DNA of 49,597 nucleotides from Clostridia bacterium (GTDB lineage Bacteria; Bacillota; Clostridia; Oscillospirales; Acutalibacteraceae): the NCBI GenBank assembly GCA_017436255.1, contig JAFSDK010000037.1, positions 1 through 49,597 of the forward strand, in the 5' to 3' direction. The translations under genes were made by a program, and so were the position numbers. The notes beneath the pieces were generated by a model, which had not been told where the DNA came from, made no database searches, and saw only the letters and a program-made list of their open reading frames with translations. Below are positions 14,866 through 23,318 of this stretch, piece by piece (positions within the stretch are counted from its first letter, which is position 1; each line of letters begins with the position of its first letter).

Positions 14866-16956
14866 TTATTCGTTACCTGCCATAATAACTTTGTGAGCCC
14901 AAGCGTCGTCCCAGCGTTCTCTTGCAATTGTATAATCCTTATCCCATTCAATAGTATAAACGCCACTTAAGCGAATATCGGTAGCCGAAGCTGCAACCAT
15001 AATATCATACTCACCCGACTCAACGTGCCAATCATCTTCATTTGTATTCCAATATGCAAATGAGCGCTCGTCAAGTTCAATAGTAACGGTTTTAGTTTCA
15101 CCCGGCTTTAGTTCAACCTTATCAAAGCCCTGAAGTTCTTTAATCGGGCGAACAATTGTACCATCTTTAGCCGATACGTAAACCTGTGCAATTTCTTTAC
15201 CTGTTACATCACCTGTATTGGTAATATCAAACTGTACCTTAACAACCTGTTTGGGATCATCGCTTCTTTCAGGTGTGATAACAAGATTGCTATATTCGAA
15301 TGTAGTATATGATAAACCGTGACCAAAAGGATACCAAACCTTTTCGGGATGTTTATCGTAATAACGATATCCGATGAACATTCTCTCTTTATAATCAAGT
15401 TTTCTGCCATCACCCGGGAATTCAATATCGGGGTCCATCTCACGCATAAAGGTACAGGGCAATTTACCATTGGGGTTTACTTTACCGAATAAAACATCGG
15501 CAACGGCTTTACCGCCGCCCTCACCCGTCATCCAGGTCTGCAAAATAACCTTGGGGTCACCAAGATAATCATAAGGAGCGATAGCGCAACCATTCTGCTG
15601 AACAATAATGCTCTTCGGATGCATACGCGCAACCTCACTTGCAAGTCTTGTCATGCTATATGGCAAGTAAAGGTCAAGACGGTCGTCACCCTCAACGCCG
15701 TGGTACGGGTGATAACCCGCAAAGAATATAGCAACGTCACCCTTAGCCATTGTTTTAATCATCTTATCACGAAGTGGCATACCGAATTCACCGCACTCTT
15801 TTTGATAAAGCGGCTCATAAATTACTTCGGCGCCAATCTCTTCGGCATATTTCTTAATAAAGTCAAGGGGTTTATCAACCGACTCAAAATTAACGGTTAC
15901 ACCGCCGCTTGTCCAGTTGCCTGCGGCGTACATCGGGTCTTCTGCAAACTTACCTAAAACGGCAATGGTTTTAATCTTCTTATCTGCAGTAAGGGGAAGA
16001 ATATTTTTTTCGTTCTTAAGCATTACGATACCATCGGCTGCCGCTTTTTGTGCAATAGCATGAACCTCATCACGATTGTACGGTTCGTCACTTCTGTTCA
16101 TATCAAGAATTCTGTCAACGAGGCGTAGGTTGTTTTCAACTGCACGGTCAATATCCTCCATAGTACACCAACCGCGTTCAAGACCTAATTTTACGTCGTC
16201 AACGATTTTTCTGTTTACCGGCATCTGAAGGTCCATACCTGCGGCAAAAGCCTTACCGGGATTATGAATAGCACTCCAGTCAGAGATAAGTTCACCCTCA
16301 AATCCCCACTCGTCACGCAAAATTTTAGTGAGTAATTTTTTGTTTTCGGAACAGTAAGGGCCATTAACTTTATTGTACGCACACATAACCGAAGTAGGCT
16401 GAGATTTTTTTACTACAATTTCAAAAACGCGAAGATAAAGTTCGCGCATTGTACGTTCATCAACGTTAACACTCAATTCACTTCTAAAGCGCTCCTGATG
16501 GTTCATAGCGTAGTGCTTAAGCGAAGTACCAACACCTTCAGACTGAACACCCTTAATATATTCAGCGGCTAGTTCACCTGCCAAAAACGGATCTTCGGAG
16601 AAATACTCGTAGTTTCTACCGCAAAGGGGGTTTCTATGTAGGTTAACTGCAGGTGCCAAAAGCATATCAACGTTATGTGCAATACAACTTTTACCAAGTC
16701 CGTGGCCAACTTCGTTTATAAGCTCTCTATCCCATGTAGATGCCATTGAAATTGCCGGCGCAAAAGCAACGTCGCCACCGGGCACGCCATCATCCCACAC
16801 GTGTCTAACACCTGAAGGGCCGTCACACATAAATATACTGCGTATACCTTTTTCCGGTATATCATGTGTCTGCATTTTCTTCTCAAAGTCACCCGTTAAG
16901 AGAAGTGCCTTCTCTTCAAGTGTTAATTCAGCAATGATTTTTTTGTAATTTAGCAT
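14866..16956 (-). CDS. Glycoside hydrolase family 3 (beta-glucosidase-like)
   Basis: 696 residues. Releases beta-linked sugars from oligosaccharides; exact specificity is not readable. GH3 N domain: DGPSGVR (45-51), LAPAVNLHRNPLCGRNYEYFSEDP, KHYAMN (Lys147/His148), nucleophile Asp226 in ISDWSA. C domain with VLGKFAEDP and GEGGGKAVADVLFGKVNPNGKLP; fibronectin-III-like end with DVTGKEIAQVYV. No signal peptide, so probably cytoplasmic. Divergent from a close paralogue at 17140 with a 183-base shared promoter region. Confidence 0.94.
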   Translation of the reverse strand: MLNYKKIIAELTLEEKALLLTGDFEKKMQTHDIPEKGIRSIFMCDGPSGVRHVWDDGVPGGDVAFAPAISMASTWDRELINEVGHGLGKSCIAHNVDMLLAPAVNLHRNPLCGRNYEYFSEDPFLAGELAAEYIKGVQSEGVGTSLKHYAMNHQERFRSELSVNVDERTMRELYLRVFEIVVKKSQPTSVMCAYNKVNGPYCSENKKLLTKILRDEWGFEGELISDWSAIHNPGKAFAAGMDLQMPVNRKIVDDVKLGLERGWCTMEDIDRAVENNLRLVDRILDMNRSDEPYNRDEVHAIAQKAAADGIVMLKNEKNILPLTADKKIKTIAVLGKFAEDPMYAAGNWTSGGVTVNFESVDKPLDFIKKYAEEIGAEVIYEPLYQKECGEFGMPLRDKMIKTMAKGDVAIFFAGYHPYHGVEGDDRLDLYLPYSMTRLASEVARMHPKSIIVQQNGCAIAPYDYLGDPKVILQTWMTGEGGGKAVADVLFGKVNPNGKLPCTFMREMDPDIEFPGDGRKLDYKERMFIGYRYYDKHPEKVWYPFGHGLSYTTFEYSNLVITPERSDDPKQVVKVQFDITNTGDVTGKEIAQVYVSAKDGTIVRPIKELQGFDKVELKPGETKTVTIELDERSFAYWNTNEDDWHVESGEYDIMVAASATDIRLSGVYTIEWDKDYTIARERWDDAWAHKVIMAGNE

Positions 16957-16997
16957 AAATATTCCCCTTTTGAACCTTATGTTAATTTATTAAAATA

Positions 16998-17026
16998 ATT
17001 ATACCAAGTAGTTCACCATAAAGCAA
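16998..17026 (-). promoter_or_regulatory. Promoter of the minus-strand GH3 gene
   Basis: Minus strand TTGCTT (17021-17026), 17 bases, TATAAT (16998-17003). Confidence 0.65.
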
Positions 17027-17077
17027 TAAAATTATGTCAATTTTTTCAAAAAAACAACAATATTATGAACATTCATA

Positions 17078-17105
17078 TTGCAAAACTACAATATGTTGTT
17101 ATAAT
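17078..17105 (+). promoter_or_regulatory. Promoter of the plus-strand GH3 gene
   Basis: TTGCAA (17078-17083), 16 bases, TATAAT (17100-17105), 34 bases before the ATG. The two GH3 promoters are back to back about 50 bases apart, so one regulator could control both. Confidence 0.65.
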
Positions 17106-17139
17106 ATAGATGTAATTCGCCTTGCAAGGAGGTAAAATA

Positions 17140-19224
17140 ATGAAAGACTATAAGGCTATAGTGTCAAAACTTACGCTTGATGAGAAAATTAAACTTCTTA
17201 ACGGTGTAAAAATGAATACTGTTCCGCTACCCGAACATGATATTGGAACGGTACAAATGTCCGATGCTACATCGGGTGTTCGTTGCCCGTGGAAAGAGCG
17301 TATCGGCGGCGGTGGTGACGTTGCATTCCCAAGTGAAACGGGTATGGCGGCTACCTTCAACCGCGATATGGTAAGAAAAATTGGTGCGGCAATTGCAAGA
17401 AACTGTATTGCACACGAGATTGATATCCTTTTAGCCCCTGCTACAAATATTCATCGTAATCCCCTTTGCGGCCGTAACTTTGAGTATTTTTCTGAAGACC
17501 CGTATTTATCGGGCGTAATGTCTACCGAATATATTAAGGGCGTTCAAGGTGAAGGTGTTGGTACGTCACTTAAACACTTTGCTATGAACAACCAAGAAAA
17601 TCTACGTAACATTATCAATAGCGAATGTAATGATGAACGCGCTATGCGCGAAATCTACTTCACCCCCTTTGAAATGGCGGTAAAGGATTCTAACCCCACT
17701 ACCGTTATGTGTTCTTACAACAAAATTAACGGTGTATACGCTTCAGAAAACCACTGGTTACTAACCGAAGTTTTAAGAGATGAATGGGGTTATGACGGCC
17801 TTGTTGTTTCTGACTGGGGCGCAGACCATAACTACGCAAAGGCCGTACACGCAGGTCTTGACCTTTGTATGCCTAATCAAAAAGACTTTGAAGAAAAACT
17901 TAAAAAAGGTCTTGAACGCGGTTGGTGTACCGAAGAAGATATTGATAAGTGCGCAGAACGTGTGCTTCGTCTTGCCGACGGTATATTAAATATGCCGAGA
18001 AGCAATGAGCCTTACGTTAGAGAAGATTTACATAAGTTAGCGAGGGAAGCATCGGCTGACGGTATTGTACTTCTTGAAAACAAGGACAAAATATTGCCTA
18101 TTAGTCCCGAAAAGGTTAAGAAGATTACCGTTCTTGGTAAATATGCCGAAGAGCCCCTTGCGGTATCGGGTTATTACGAAATGCGTGGTAACCTTTGCGG
18201 CGGTGTTACTATTGACCCCGCGTCACTTGACAGTCCGCTTGATTACATAAGACAGTACGCAAAAGAAAACGACATTGAAGTTACATACGAACCCCTTTAC
18301 GATATGTTTAGCGGTAGTATTGATATGGCGCTTCGTGACGTTATGATTAACTCTATAAAAGAGGCCGATTTGGTGTTATTTTTTATCGGTATGCCTCCAT
18401 ATTATGAGATGGAGGGCGATGACCGAATTGAGCTTAGCTTCCCCTTCTATATGAGCCGCCTTGCAACCGACGTTTGTCGTTTCAACCGCAACACCGTTGT
18501 TATTCAACAGGCCGGTTGCGCTGTATCAAACTACTTCTTTATGAAACCGCCTAAGGCTATTGTTCATATGTGGCTTTGTGGTGAAGGCGGCGGTAAGGCT
18601 ATTGCCGACGTTCTCTTTGGTAAGTCTAACCCCTGTGGTAAGTTACCGATGACCTTTATGAACAAACTCGATCCGCGACTTGACCGGCGCGGCGATGGTC
18701 GTAAGGTTGTGTACAGAGAAGGTATGGAAGTTGGTTATCGTTACTACGATAAACACCCCGAAGACGTATGGTTCCCGTTTGGTCACGGTCTTTCATACAC
18801 TACCTTTGAATATAGCAACATTAAGGTAACTCCCGATAAGAGTAATAACCCCGATGAAACCGTTACCGTTACCTTTGACATTACCAACACAGGCGATGTT
18901 AAGGGCAAAGAAATTGCTCAGATTTACGTGCAGCAGCACGACCCGAGCGTTGTAAGACCTATTAAAGAACTCAAAGAGTTTGCTAAGGTTGAGTTGCAGC
19001 CCGGTGAAACCAAAACCGTTAGCATAACACTCAACAAACGTTCATTTGCTTATTACAACACCTGTCTACACGATTGGTATGCAGAGCCTGACACCTATCA
19101 TATTCTTGTTGGTGCTTCTTCGGCCGATATCCGTCTTTCTGCTGATTACGAGCTTGATTGGGATGACGGTTACACAACGCTTCGTGAGAAGTGGGATAAT
19201 GATACACAATTCATTATGGCATAA
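17140..19224 (+). CDS. Glycoside hydrolase family 3 (beta-glucosidase-like), paralogue
   Basis: 694 residues, clearly paralogous to the 14866 gene along its whole length. Motifs: SDATSGVR, LLAPATNIHRNPLCGRNFEY, KHFAMNNQE, nucleophile Asp225 in VVSDWGADHN, CGEGGGKAIADVLFGKSNP and the FnIII-like end (DVKGKEIAQIYVQ). No signal peptide. I start at 17140: AAGGAGG (17126-17132) lies 7 bases upstream, and six extra upstream residues are spurious. Different loop after the active site (DSIDMALRD region and PPYYEMEGDD) suggests a different preferred sugar. Confidence 0.94.
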   Translation: MKDYKAIVSKLTLDEKIKLLNGVKMNTVPLPEHDIGTVQMSDATSGVRCPWKERIGGGGDVAFPSETGMAATFNRDMVRKIGAAIARNCIAHEIDILLAPATNIHRNPLCGRNFEYFSEDPYLSGVMSTEYIKGVQGEGVGTSLKHFAMNNQENLRNIINSECNDERAMREIYFTPFEMAVKDSNPTTVMCSYNKINGVYASENHWLLTEVLRDEWGYDGLVVSDWGADHNYAKAVHAGLDLCMPNQKDFEEKLKKGLERGWCTEEDIDKCAERVLRLADGILNMPRSNEPYVREDLHKLAREASADGIVLLENKDKILPISPEKVKKITVLGKYAEEPLAVSGYYEMRGNLCGGVTIDPASLDSPLDYIRQYAKENDIEVTYEPLYDMFSGSIDMALRDVMINSIKEADLVLFFIGMPPYYEMEGDDRIELSFPFYMSRLATDVCRFNRNTVVIQQAGCAVSNYFFMKPPKAIVHMWLCGEGGGKAIADVLFGKSNPCGKLPMTFMNKLDPRLDRRGDGRKVVYREGMEVGYRYYDKHPEDVWFPFGHGLSYTTFEYSNIKVTPDKSNNPDETVTVTFDITNTGDVKGKEIAQIYVQQHDPSVVRPIKELKEFAKVELQPGETKTVSITLNKRSFAYYNTCLHDWYAEPDTYHILVGASSADIRLSADYELDWDDGYTTLREKWDNDTQFIMA

Positions 19225-19229
19225 AATAC

Positions 19230-19256
19230 AAAAAGGCGTGAAATTCACGCCTTTTT
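19230..19256 (+). terminator. Terminator of the plus-strand GH3 gene
   Basis: 13-bp stem (AAAAAGGCGTGAA and complement) ending in five T, 5 bases after the stop; symmetric enough to work for the minus-strand gene ending at 19255. Confidence 0.85.
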
Positions 19257-19682
19257 ATTTATATAATTCAATTATTGTTTTGTTCTTGTTTTTTGCATAT
19301 TCTTTAAATTGAGCCGCACCCCCAAATTTATCCCTTACGTACGTTATTATTATATTGGATTTTTCAATCATCCACTTGTTTCGATATATTATTGCAAATT
19401 TAGGAATGACTTTTTCTATTCCTGTCGGAAGTATTGTATTGTGCTTGTATTTTATTATGTTACCATTAGGCATATACGCCAACACAATATAAACTTTTAT
19501 ATCGTATTTTTCTTTTAGCTGTTGCAGAGTTTTTGATACCATTGCGTCAAAATTACCGTGATTTCCAACATAAAAAATTCTACATCCGTTTTAATTATTT
19601 GTTCAATATTATCGTATAATTGCGGCATAATATCTTTAGTAGCATTTCTATTACCAAAAAAAGTACATACAAATCCGTTCAT
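19255..19682 (-). pseudogene. SLOG-family protein with a frameshift
   Basis: Start ATG at 19680-19682 (MNGFVCTFFGNRNATKDIMPQL). The frame runs to a six-A tract on the plus strand (19572-19577; T6 in the gene); if one base is added there, the second part follows in frame as FYVGNHGNFDAMVSKTLQQL, then VLAYMP, LPTGIE, PKFAIIYRNKWMI, IIITYV and FGGAAQF, matching a SLOG (DUF1273/YoqJ-like) nucleotide-binding family. As written the second part starts only at an internal ATG (19540-19542). Either a true pseudogene, a homopolymer sequencing error or slippage-controlled expression. Divergent from an XRE regulator. Confidence 0.75.
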
Positions 19683-19699
19683 TCACTATCACCAATATA

Positions 19700-19739
19700 A
19701 TTATAGGTCAATTTCACCCTAACGTCAATAGGTCAATTT
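19700..19739 (-). promoter_or_regulatory. SLOG promoter with direct-repeat operators
   Basis: Minus strand TTGACG (19723-19728), 17 bases, TATAAT (19700-19705). Two exact 12-base direct repeats ATAGGTCAATTT (19703-19714 and 19728-19739, plus strand; 25-base period) overlap the -10 and border the -35, ideal sites for the small XRE protein encoded at 19765. Confidence 0.7.
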
Positions 19740-19764
19740 GCCATAATTATTATGAGGTGATATT

Positions 19765-19983
19765 ATGAGCAGATTAAAGGCACTTCGTATAGAAAAAGGT
19801 TATACCCAAGTTAAAATGCAAATGCTCACAGGAATAGACCAAAGTGACTACTCAAAAATAGAAAGTGGTAAACGCTACTACACTTTTGAGCAATGCCGAC
19901 GCATTGCTATTGCTTTGGGTACAAGTATGGATTACCTTGCCGAGTTAACCGATGAAAAGAAACCATATCCACGAAGCAAATAA
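19765..19983 (+). CDS. Small XRE-family repressor
   Basis: 72 residues, essentially a lone Cro/CI helix-turn-helix: RLKALRIEKGYTQVKMQMLTG then DQSDYSKIESGKRYYTFEQ and LGTSMDYLAEL. GAGGTGAT lies just upstream of the ATG. Divergent from the SLOG gene with repeated operators between them, so it probably represses both. Followed by a strong terminator. Confidence 0.9.
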   Translation: MSRLKALRIEKGYTQVKMQMLTGIDQSDYSKIESGKRYYTFEQCRRIAIALGTSMDYLAELTDEKKPYPRSK

Positions 19984-19986
19984 TTT

Positions 19987-20017
19987 AAAAGCAGTGCTAG
20001 ACTTAAGCACTGCTTTT
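19987..20017. terminator. Terminator between the XRE gene and the TIGR04086 gene
   Basis: 12-bp stem AAAAGCAGTGCT/AGCACTGCTTTT with T run on plus and A/T-rich flank on minus; placed between convergent genes, likely bidirectional. Confidence 0.85.
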
Positions 20018-20419
20018 TTATACTATTTTCACCTTTGAAGATTTATTAACCCCTAAAATTCCGCCTATTGATGCCGCTAAACCAATTATAACAAGTCGGA
20101 TAAATGACATAAGTGAAACCTGCTCGCTTACAAATGCACCCACTACCGAAAATAAAATAAACATAACTGCTGCTACAAGCAAACCACCCAGTAGCCCTTT
20201 GGCACCATTTTTACGGGCAGAGAAATATCCGCCAATAAATGCGCCTATTGCCGCCGCAACACTTGAAAGCGGTGACGCATAGGACGAACCCATACCGCCT
20301 AATACCATAATTGCCGCTATACCAAAAAGCAAAATTAATGTTACCACGATACCAATACCCGCACCTATAAGTACGTTTATATAAAAGCTCTTGTTGTCAT
20401 TTGAAATACTTTTAAACAT
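20018..20419 (-). CDS. TIGR04086 (YrzE-like) membrane protein
   Basis: 133 residues with four membrane helices (about 12-40, 46-66, 72-96, 104-124). The small glycine-rich segments (VLGGMGSSYASPLSSVAAAIGAFIGGYFSARKNGAKG) and the position beside yajC and tgt match the TIGR04086 family found in Clostridia and Bacilli. Function unknown. Its ribosome site (GGAGG) is inside the 3' arm of a hairpin at 20423-20457, so its expression may be limited by that structure. Confidence 0.85.
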   Translation of the reverse strand: MFKSISNDNKSFYINVLIGAGIGIVVTLILLFGIAAIMVLGGMGSSYASPLSSVAAAIGAFIGGYFSARKNGAKGLLGGLLVAAVMFILFSVVGAFVSEQVSLMSFIRLVIIGLAASIGGILGVNKSSKVKIV

Positions 20420-20420
20420 T

Positions 20421-20457
20421 AAAAACCCCTCCGGAATATACTATTCCGAAGGGGTTT
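20421..20457 (-). terminator. Hairpin between yajC and the TIGR04086 gene
   Basis: Minus strand arms AAACCCCTTCGGAATA (20442-20457) and TATTCCGGAGGGGTTT (20423-20438), about 15 pairs with one mismatch, then TT. Works as a terminator for yajC, but its 3' arm holds the GGAGG of the next gene, so it could instead regulate translation. Confidence 0.75.
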
Positions 20458-20471
20458 AAAATATAACCTAA

Positions 20472-20798
20472 TTATTTCTTGGCAGGTGCATCGTCATGAA
20501 CGGTCAAATTTGACTGAATTGCCCAACGAGCCAATTTCTGCTTTGAATGGTCAAGAACTGACTCAATAACAATGCTGTCTTCCTTAACCGATACAACCTT
20601 TGCGTGGAAACCACCGATTGTGATAATTTCATCACCGATTTGAAGATTATTTCTCATCTTCTCCTCTTCTTTTTTCTTCTTGTTCTGTGGACGAATGAAG
20701 AAGAAATAGAATGCTGCAAAAATTGCGGCATAGATAAGTAACATTACCCACATATTACCGCCAGCGGCTTTACCAGCTTGTCCTTCTAACAAATACAT
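20472..20798 (-). CDS. yajC: Preprotein translocase subunit YajC
   Basis: 108 residues. Accessory subunit of the Sec translocase. One N-terminal membrane helix (about 15-36, VMLLIYAAIFAAFYFFFIRPQ), then KKKKEEEKMRNNLQIGDEIITIGGFHAKVVSV, the family hallmark. GGAGG precedes the ATG. Located after tgt, the common yajC context. Confidence 0.96.
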   Translation of the reverse strand: MYLLEGQAGKAAGGNMWVMLLIYAAIFAAFYFFFIRPQNKKKKEEEKMRNNLQIGDEIITIGGFHAKVVSVKEDSIVIESVLDHSKQKLARWAIQSNLTVHDDAPAKK

Positions 20799-20865
20799 TA
20801 TTTAAACCTCCGTTAAATTACTGAAATTTATTATAACCTTATTACCTTTAAAAAGCAAGGGTTAT

Positions 20866-21996
20866 TTATATTCTTTGACCATATATCGCTTCTTTTTCCT
20901 TTTTAAACTCAGCAAAACGACCCTCTTCAAGTGCCGTTCTTATATCCTCCATAAGATGATTGTAAAAATACAAATTATGAAGTACAAGAAGACGTTGTGA
21001 CAACATTTCACCGCTTTTTAGCAGATGGCGAATATATGCCTTACTATATCGTCTGCAAGCAGGACAATCGCAATTTTCATCAATAGGTGTCATATCACGG
21101 TCATACTTTTGATTATTGATATTTATAATACCTTTTGAAGTGAAAAGATGTCCGTGACGTGCATTACGGCTGGGCATAACACAGTCGAATAAATCAATAC
21201 CGCGCTCTACCCCGTTTAAAATATTAAGCGGTGTGCCAACGCCCATTAAATACCGTATTTTATTGGTTGGCATTTCCGGACAAACATGGTCAAGTACGTC
21301 GTACATAACCTCGGTAGGCTCGCCTACCGCAAGACCGCCAACGGCATATCCGTCAAGGTCAAGTTCGGCAATTTCTTTCATATGCTCAACTCTTAAATCA
21401 TTATATGTGCAACCTTGATTTATACCAAAGAGCATCTGCTCAGGGTTAATGGTTGTATCTAATTTATTAAGTCTCGCCATTTCTGCCTTGCAACGTTTAA
21501 GCCAACGTGTTGTTCTCTCGCAAGATTCCTTTGAATATCTATGCTCGGCAGGGTTTTCAACACACTCGTCAAATGCCATAGCGATAGTGGAGCCAAGGTT
21601 TGATTGTATCTGCATACTTTCTTCGGGACCCATAAATATTTTGCGTCCGTCAACGTGTGAGTTAAAAGTTACACCCTCTTCATTAATTTTGCGTAAAGCT
21701 GCTAAAGAAAACACTTGAAATCCGCCGCTATCTGTTAATATAGGGCCGTCCCAAGTAGAAAACTTGTGAAGTCCGCCACATTCCTTTATAAGGGTGTCAC
21801 CGGGGCGAACATGCAGATGATATGTATTGCTAAGCATTACCTGACAACCAACTGTTTTTAGGTCTGCCGCCGATACCGCACCTTTTATTGCGCCCTGTGT
21901 AGCAACGTTCATAAAAGCAGGTGTTTTCACAACACCACGATTGGTGTGAAATTCTCCAAGACGGGCATTACCCTCTGTTTTAAGTAATTTGAACAT
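20866..21996 (-). CDS. tgt: Queuine/preQ1 tRNA-guanine transglycosylase
   Basis: 376 residues. Exchanges G34 of GUN tRNAs for preQ1. Motifs: TPAFMNVATQGAIKG, the TDSGGFQVFSL loop (general acid Asp about residue 90), VGGLAVGEP, nucleophile Asp in DLFDCVMPSRNARHG, and zinc site CDCPACRRY plus a downstream His in LVLHNLYFY. Downstream of queA in the same direction with a 137-base gap containing a repeat element. Confidence 0.97.
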   Translation of the reverse strand: MFKLLKTEGNARLGEFHTNRGVVKTPAFMNVATQGAIKGAVSAADLKTVGCQVMLSNTYHLHVRPGDTLIKECGGLHKFSTWDGPILTDSGGFQVFSLAALRKINEEGVTFNSHVDGRKIFMGPEESMQIQSNLGSTIAMAFDECVENPAEHRYSKESCERTTRWLKRCKAEMARLNKLDTTINPEQMLFGINQGCTYNDLRVEHMKEIAELDLDGYAVGGLAVGEPTEVMYDVLDHVCPEMPTNKIRYLMGVGTPLNILNGVERGIDLFDCVMPSRNARHGHLFTSKGIININNQKYDRDMTPIDENCDCPACRRYSKAYIRHLLKSGEMLSQRLLVLHNLYFYNHLMEDIRTALEEGRFAEFKKEKEAIYGQRI

Positions 21997-22133
21997 CGTG
22001 TTTTTCCTTATCTTTTATAAAATAATAATAGCATCGCCGAAGTTTACGGGATATGTGAAAAATTAATAATCCGTCGGCGAAGCCGACACCTTACCTCTTC
22101 ACTATTACCTATTACTTCTTACCTGCTCATCCG
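21997..22133. other. queA-tgt gap: heptamer-repeat element and possible queA remnant
   Basis: No gene. On the plus strand GTCGGC-GAA-GCCGAC (22073-22087) is followed by five exact-register heptamers (TTACCTC, TTCACTA, TTACCTA, TTACTTC, TTACCTG; 22091-22125). Near 22020-22045 the minus strand reads VNFGDAIIIL and a stop, resembling the QueA end FSFGDAMLIL. Confidence 0.6.
22091..22125 (+). repeat. Five-unit heptamer repeat tract
   Basis: Units TTAC(C/T)T(C/A/G) with one TTCACTA variant, in strict 7-base register, next to a GC hairpin. The same hairpin-plus-tract design occurs at 48704-48752. Confidence 0.8.
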
Positions 22134-23156
22134 CTATAGGATGAGCATCGCGTCGCCAAAACTGAAAAATCGGTATTTTTCATCGACGGCTTTTTTATAG
22201 GCATTCATTGTGTTTTCGTATCCTGCAAATGCAGAAACCAGCATTATTAACGTGCTTTCAGGCAAATGGAAATTGGTAATTAGACCATCCATAACCTTAA
22301 ACTCATAACCCGGATAGATAAATATATCGGTATCATCACTACACTCTTTAATTTCACCGAATTTGGTAGCCGCACTTTCAAGCGTACGGCAAGAAGTAGT
22401 GCCTACACATATAACTCTGCCGCCGTTTTTCTTGGTTTCGTTTATAACCTTTGCCGTTTCTTCTGATATACAGTAATGCTCAGAGTGCATTTTATGGTCG
22501 GTAATTTCGTCAACCTTAACGGGTCTAAAGGTGCCGAGACCCACATGCAAGGTAACGTAGGCTATGTTGATGCCTTTAGCCGACAACCGCTCAAGCATTT
22601 CTTTTGTAAAATGCAAACCTGCGGTTGGTGCCGCCGCCGAGCCAAGTTCTTTAGAATAAACGGTTTGGTAACGCTCGTTATTTTGGAGTTTTTCTTTAAT
22701 ATAGTGCGGCAACGGCATCTGTCCTACCTTTTCAAGTACCGAGAAAAACTCACCATTGCAGGTAAATTCTATAATTCGGTTACCATCGGGTAAAACGTCA
22801 ATAACGTTTGCCGATAAATCGTCCGAAAAGACAAAAGAAGTACCCGTTTTTGCCTTTTTACCGGGACCCGCAATACACTCCCAAACAAGTGTAGATTTTT
22901 GCTTTAAAAGCACAAATTCAACTACCGCACCCGTATCACGACGAGTGCCGAAAATTCGTGCAGGTAAAACCCTCGTGTTATTAAGAACAAGTGTATCCCC
23001 CGCCTTTAAAAAGTTATCTAACTGATTAAAAACGGTATGCCCCACTTCACCGCCTGAACGCGCAAACGTCATAAGACGCGACGAGTCGCGAGGCTCAATC
23101 GGGGTCTGTGCGATTAGCTCTTCGGGTAAATGGTAAAAAAAATCGCTCTTTCTCAT
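22134..23156 (-). CDS. queA: S-adenosylmethionine:tRNA ribosyltransferase-isomerase
   Basis: 340 residues. Adds the epoxycyclopentane precursor from SAM to preQ1-tRNA, the step after Tgt. Signatures: MRKSDFFYHLPEELIAQTPIEPRDSSRLM, NNTRVLPARIFG, AAPTAGLHFT (about 200-209), HVGLGTFRPV, and the end RFFSFGDAMLIL. The ribosome site AAAGGA is 10 bases upstream. Transcribed with tgt and yajC; divergent from asd. Confidence 0.97.
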   Translation of the reverse strand: MRKSDFFYHLPEELIAQTPIEPRDSSRLMTFARSGGEVGHTVFNQLDNFLKAGDTLVLNNTRVLPARIFGTRRDTGAVVEFVLLKQKSTLVWECIAGPGKKAKTGTSFVFSDDLSANVIDVLPDGNRIIEFTCNGEFFSVLEKVGQMPLPHYIKEKLQNNERYQTVYSKELGSAAAPTAGLHFTKEMLERLSAKGINIAYVTLHVGLGTFRPVKVDEITDHKMHSEHYCISEETAKVINETKKNGGRVICVGTTSCRTLESAATKFGEIKECSDDTDIFIYPGYEFKVMDGLITNFHLPESTLIMLVSAFAGYENTMNAYKKAVDEKYRFFSFGDAMLIL

Positions 23157-23177
23157 AAATAAAGTGGCTGTCCTTTC

Positions 23178-23206
23178 TTGACAAACATACTAAACAATGC
23201 TATATT
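23178..23206 (+). promoter_or_regulatory. Promoter of asd-dapA-dapB
   Basis: TTGACA (23178-23183), 17 bases, TATATT (23201-23206). The 5' leader of about 105 bases contains a 10-bp inverted repeat (TTGCAAATTT 23248-23257 with AAATTTGCAA 23282-23291) shortly before the ribosome site. It is too short for a lysine riboswitch. Confidence 0.65.
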
Positions 23207-23241
23207 TTAATATAATAATATTATCAATACATATCTTTTGT

Positions 23242-23270
23242 ATTATATTGCAAATTTCGCCATTAGGCAA
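23242..23270 (-). promoter_or_regulatory. Promoter of queA-tgt
   Basis: Minus strand TTGCCT (23265-23270), 17 bases, TATAAT (23242-23247). It lies downstream of the divergent asd promoter, so the two transcripts overlap. Confidence 0.6.
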
Positions 23271-23318
23271 TACTTAATTTTAAATTTGCAAATTTATTAC
23301 TCGAAAGGCTGATTATTT

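Noticed and set aside
23207-23318. Lysine riboswitch upstream of asd
   Set aside because: The leader is about 110 bases and lacks the multi-helix core; only a 10-bp inverted repeat is present.
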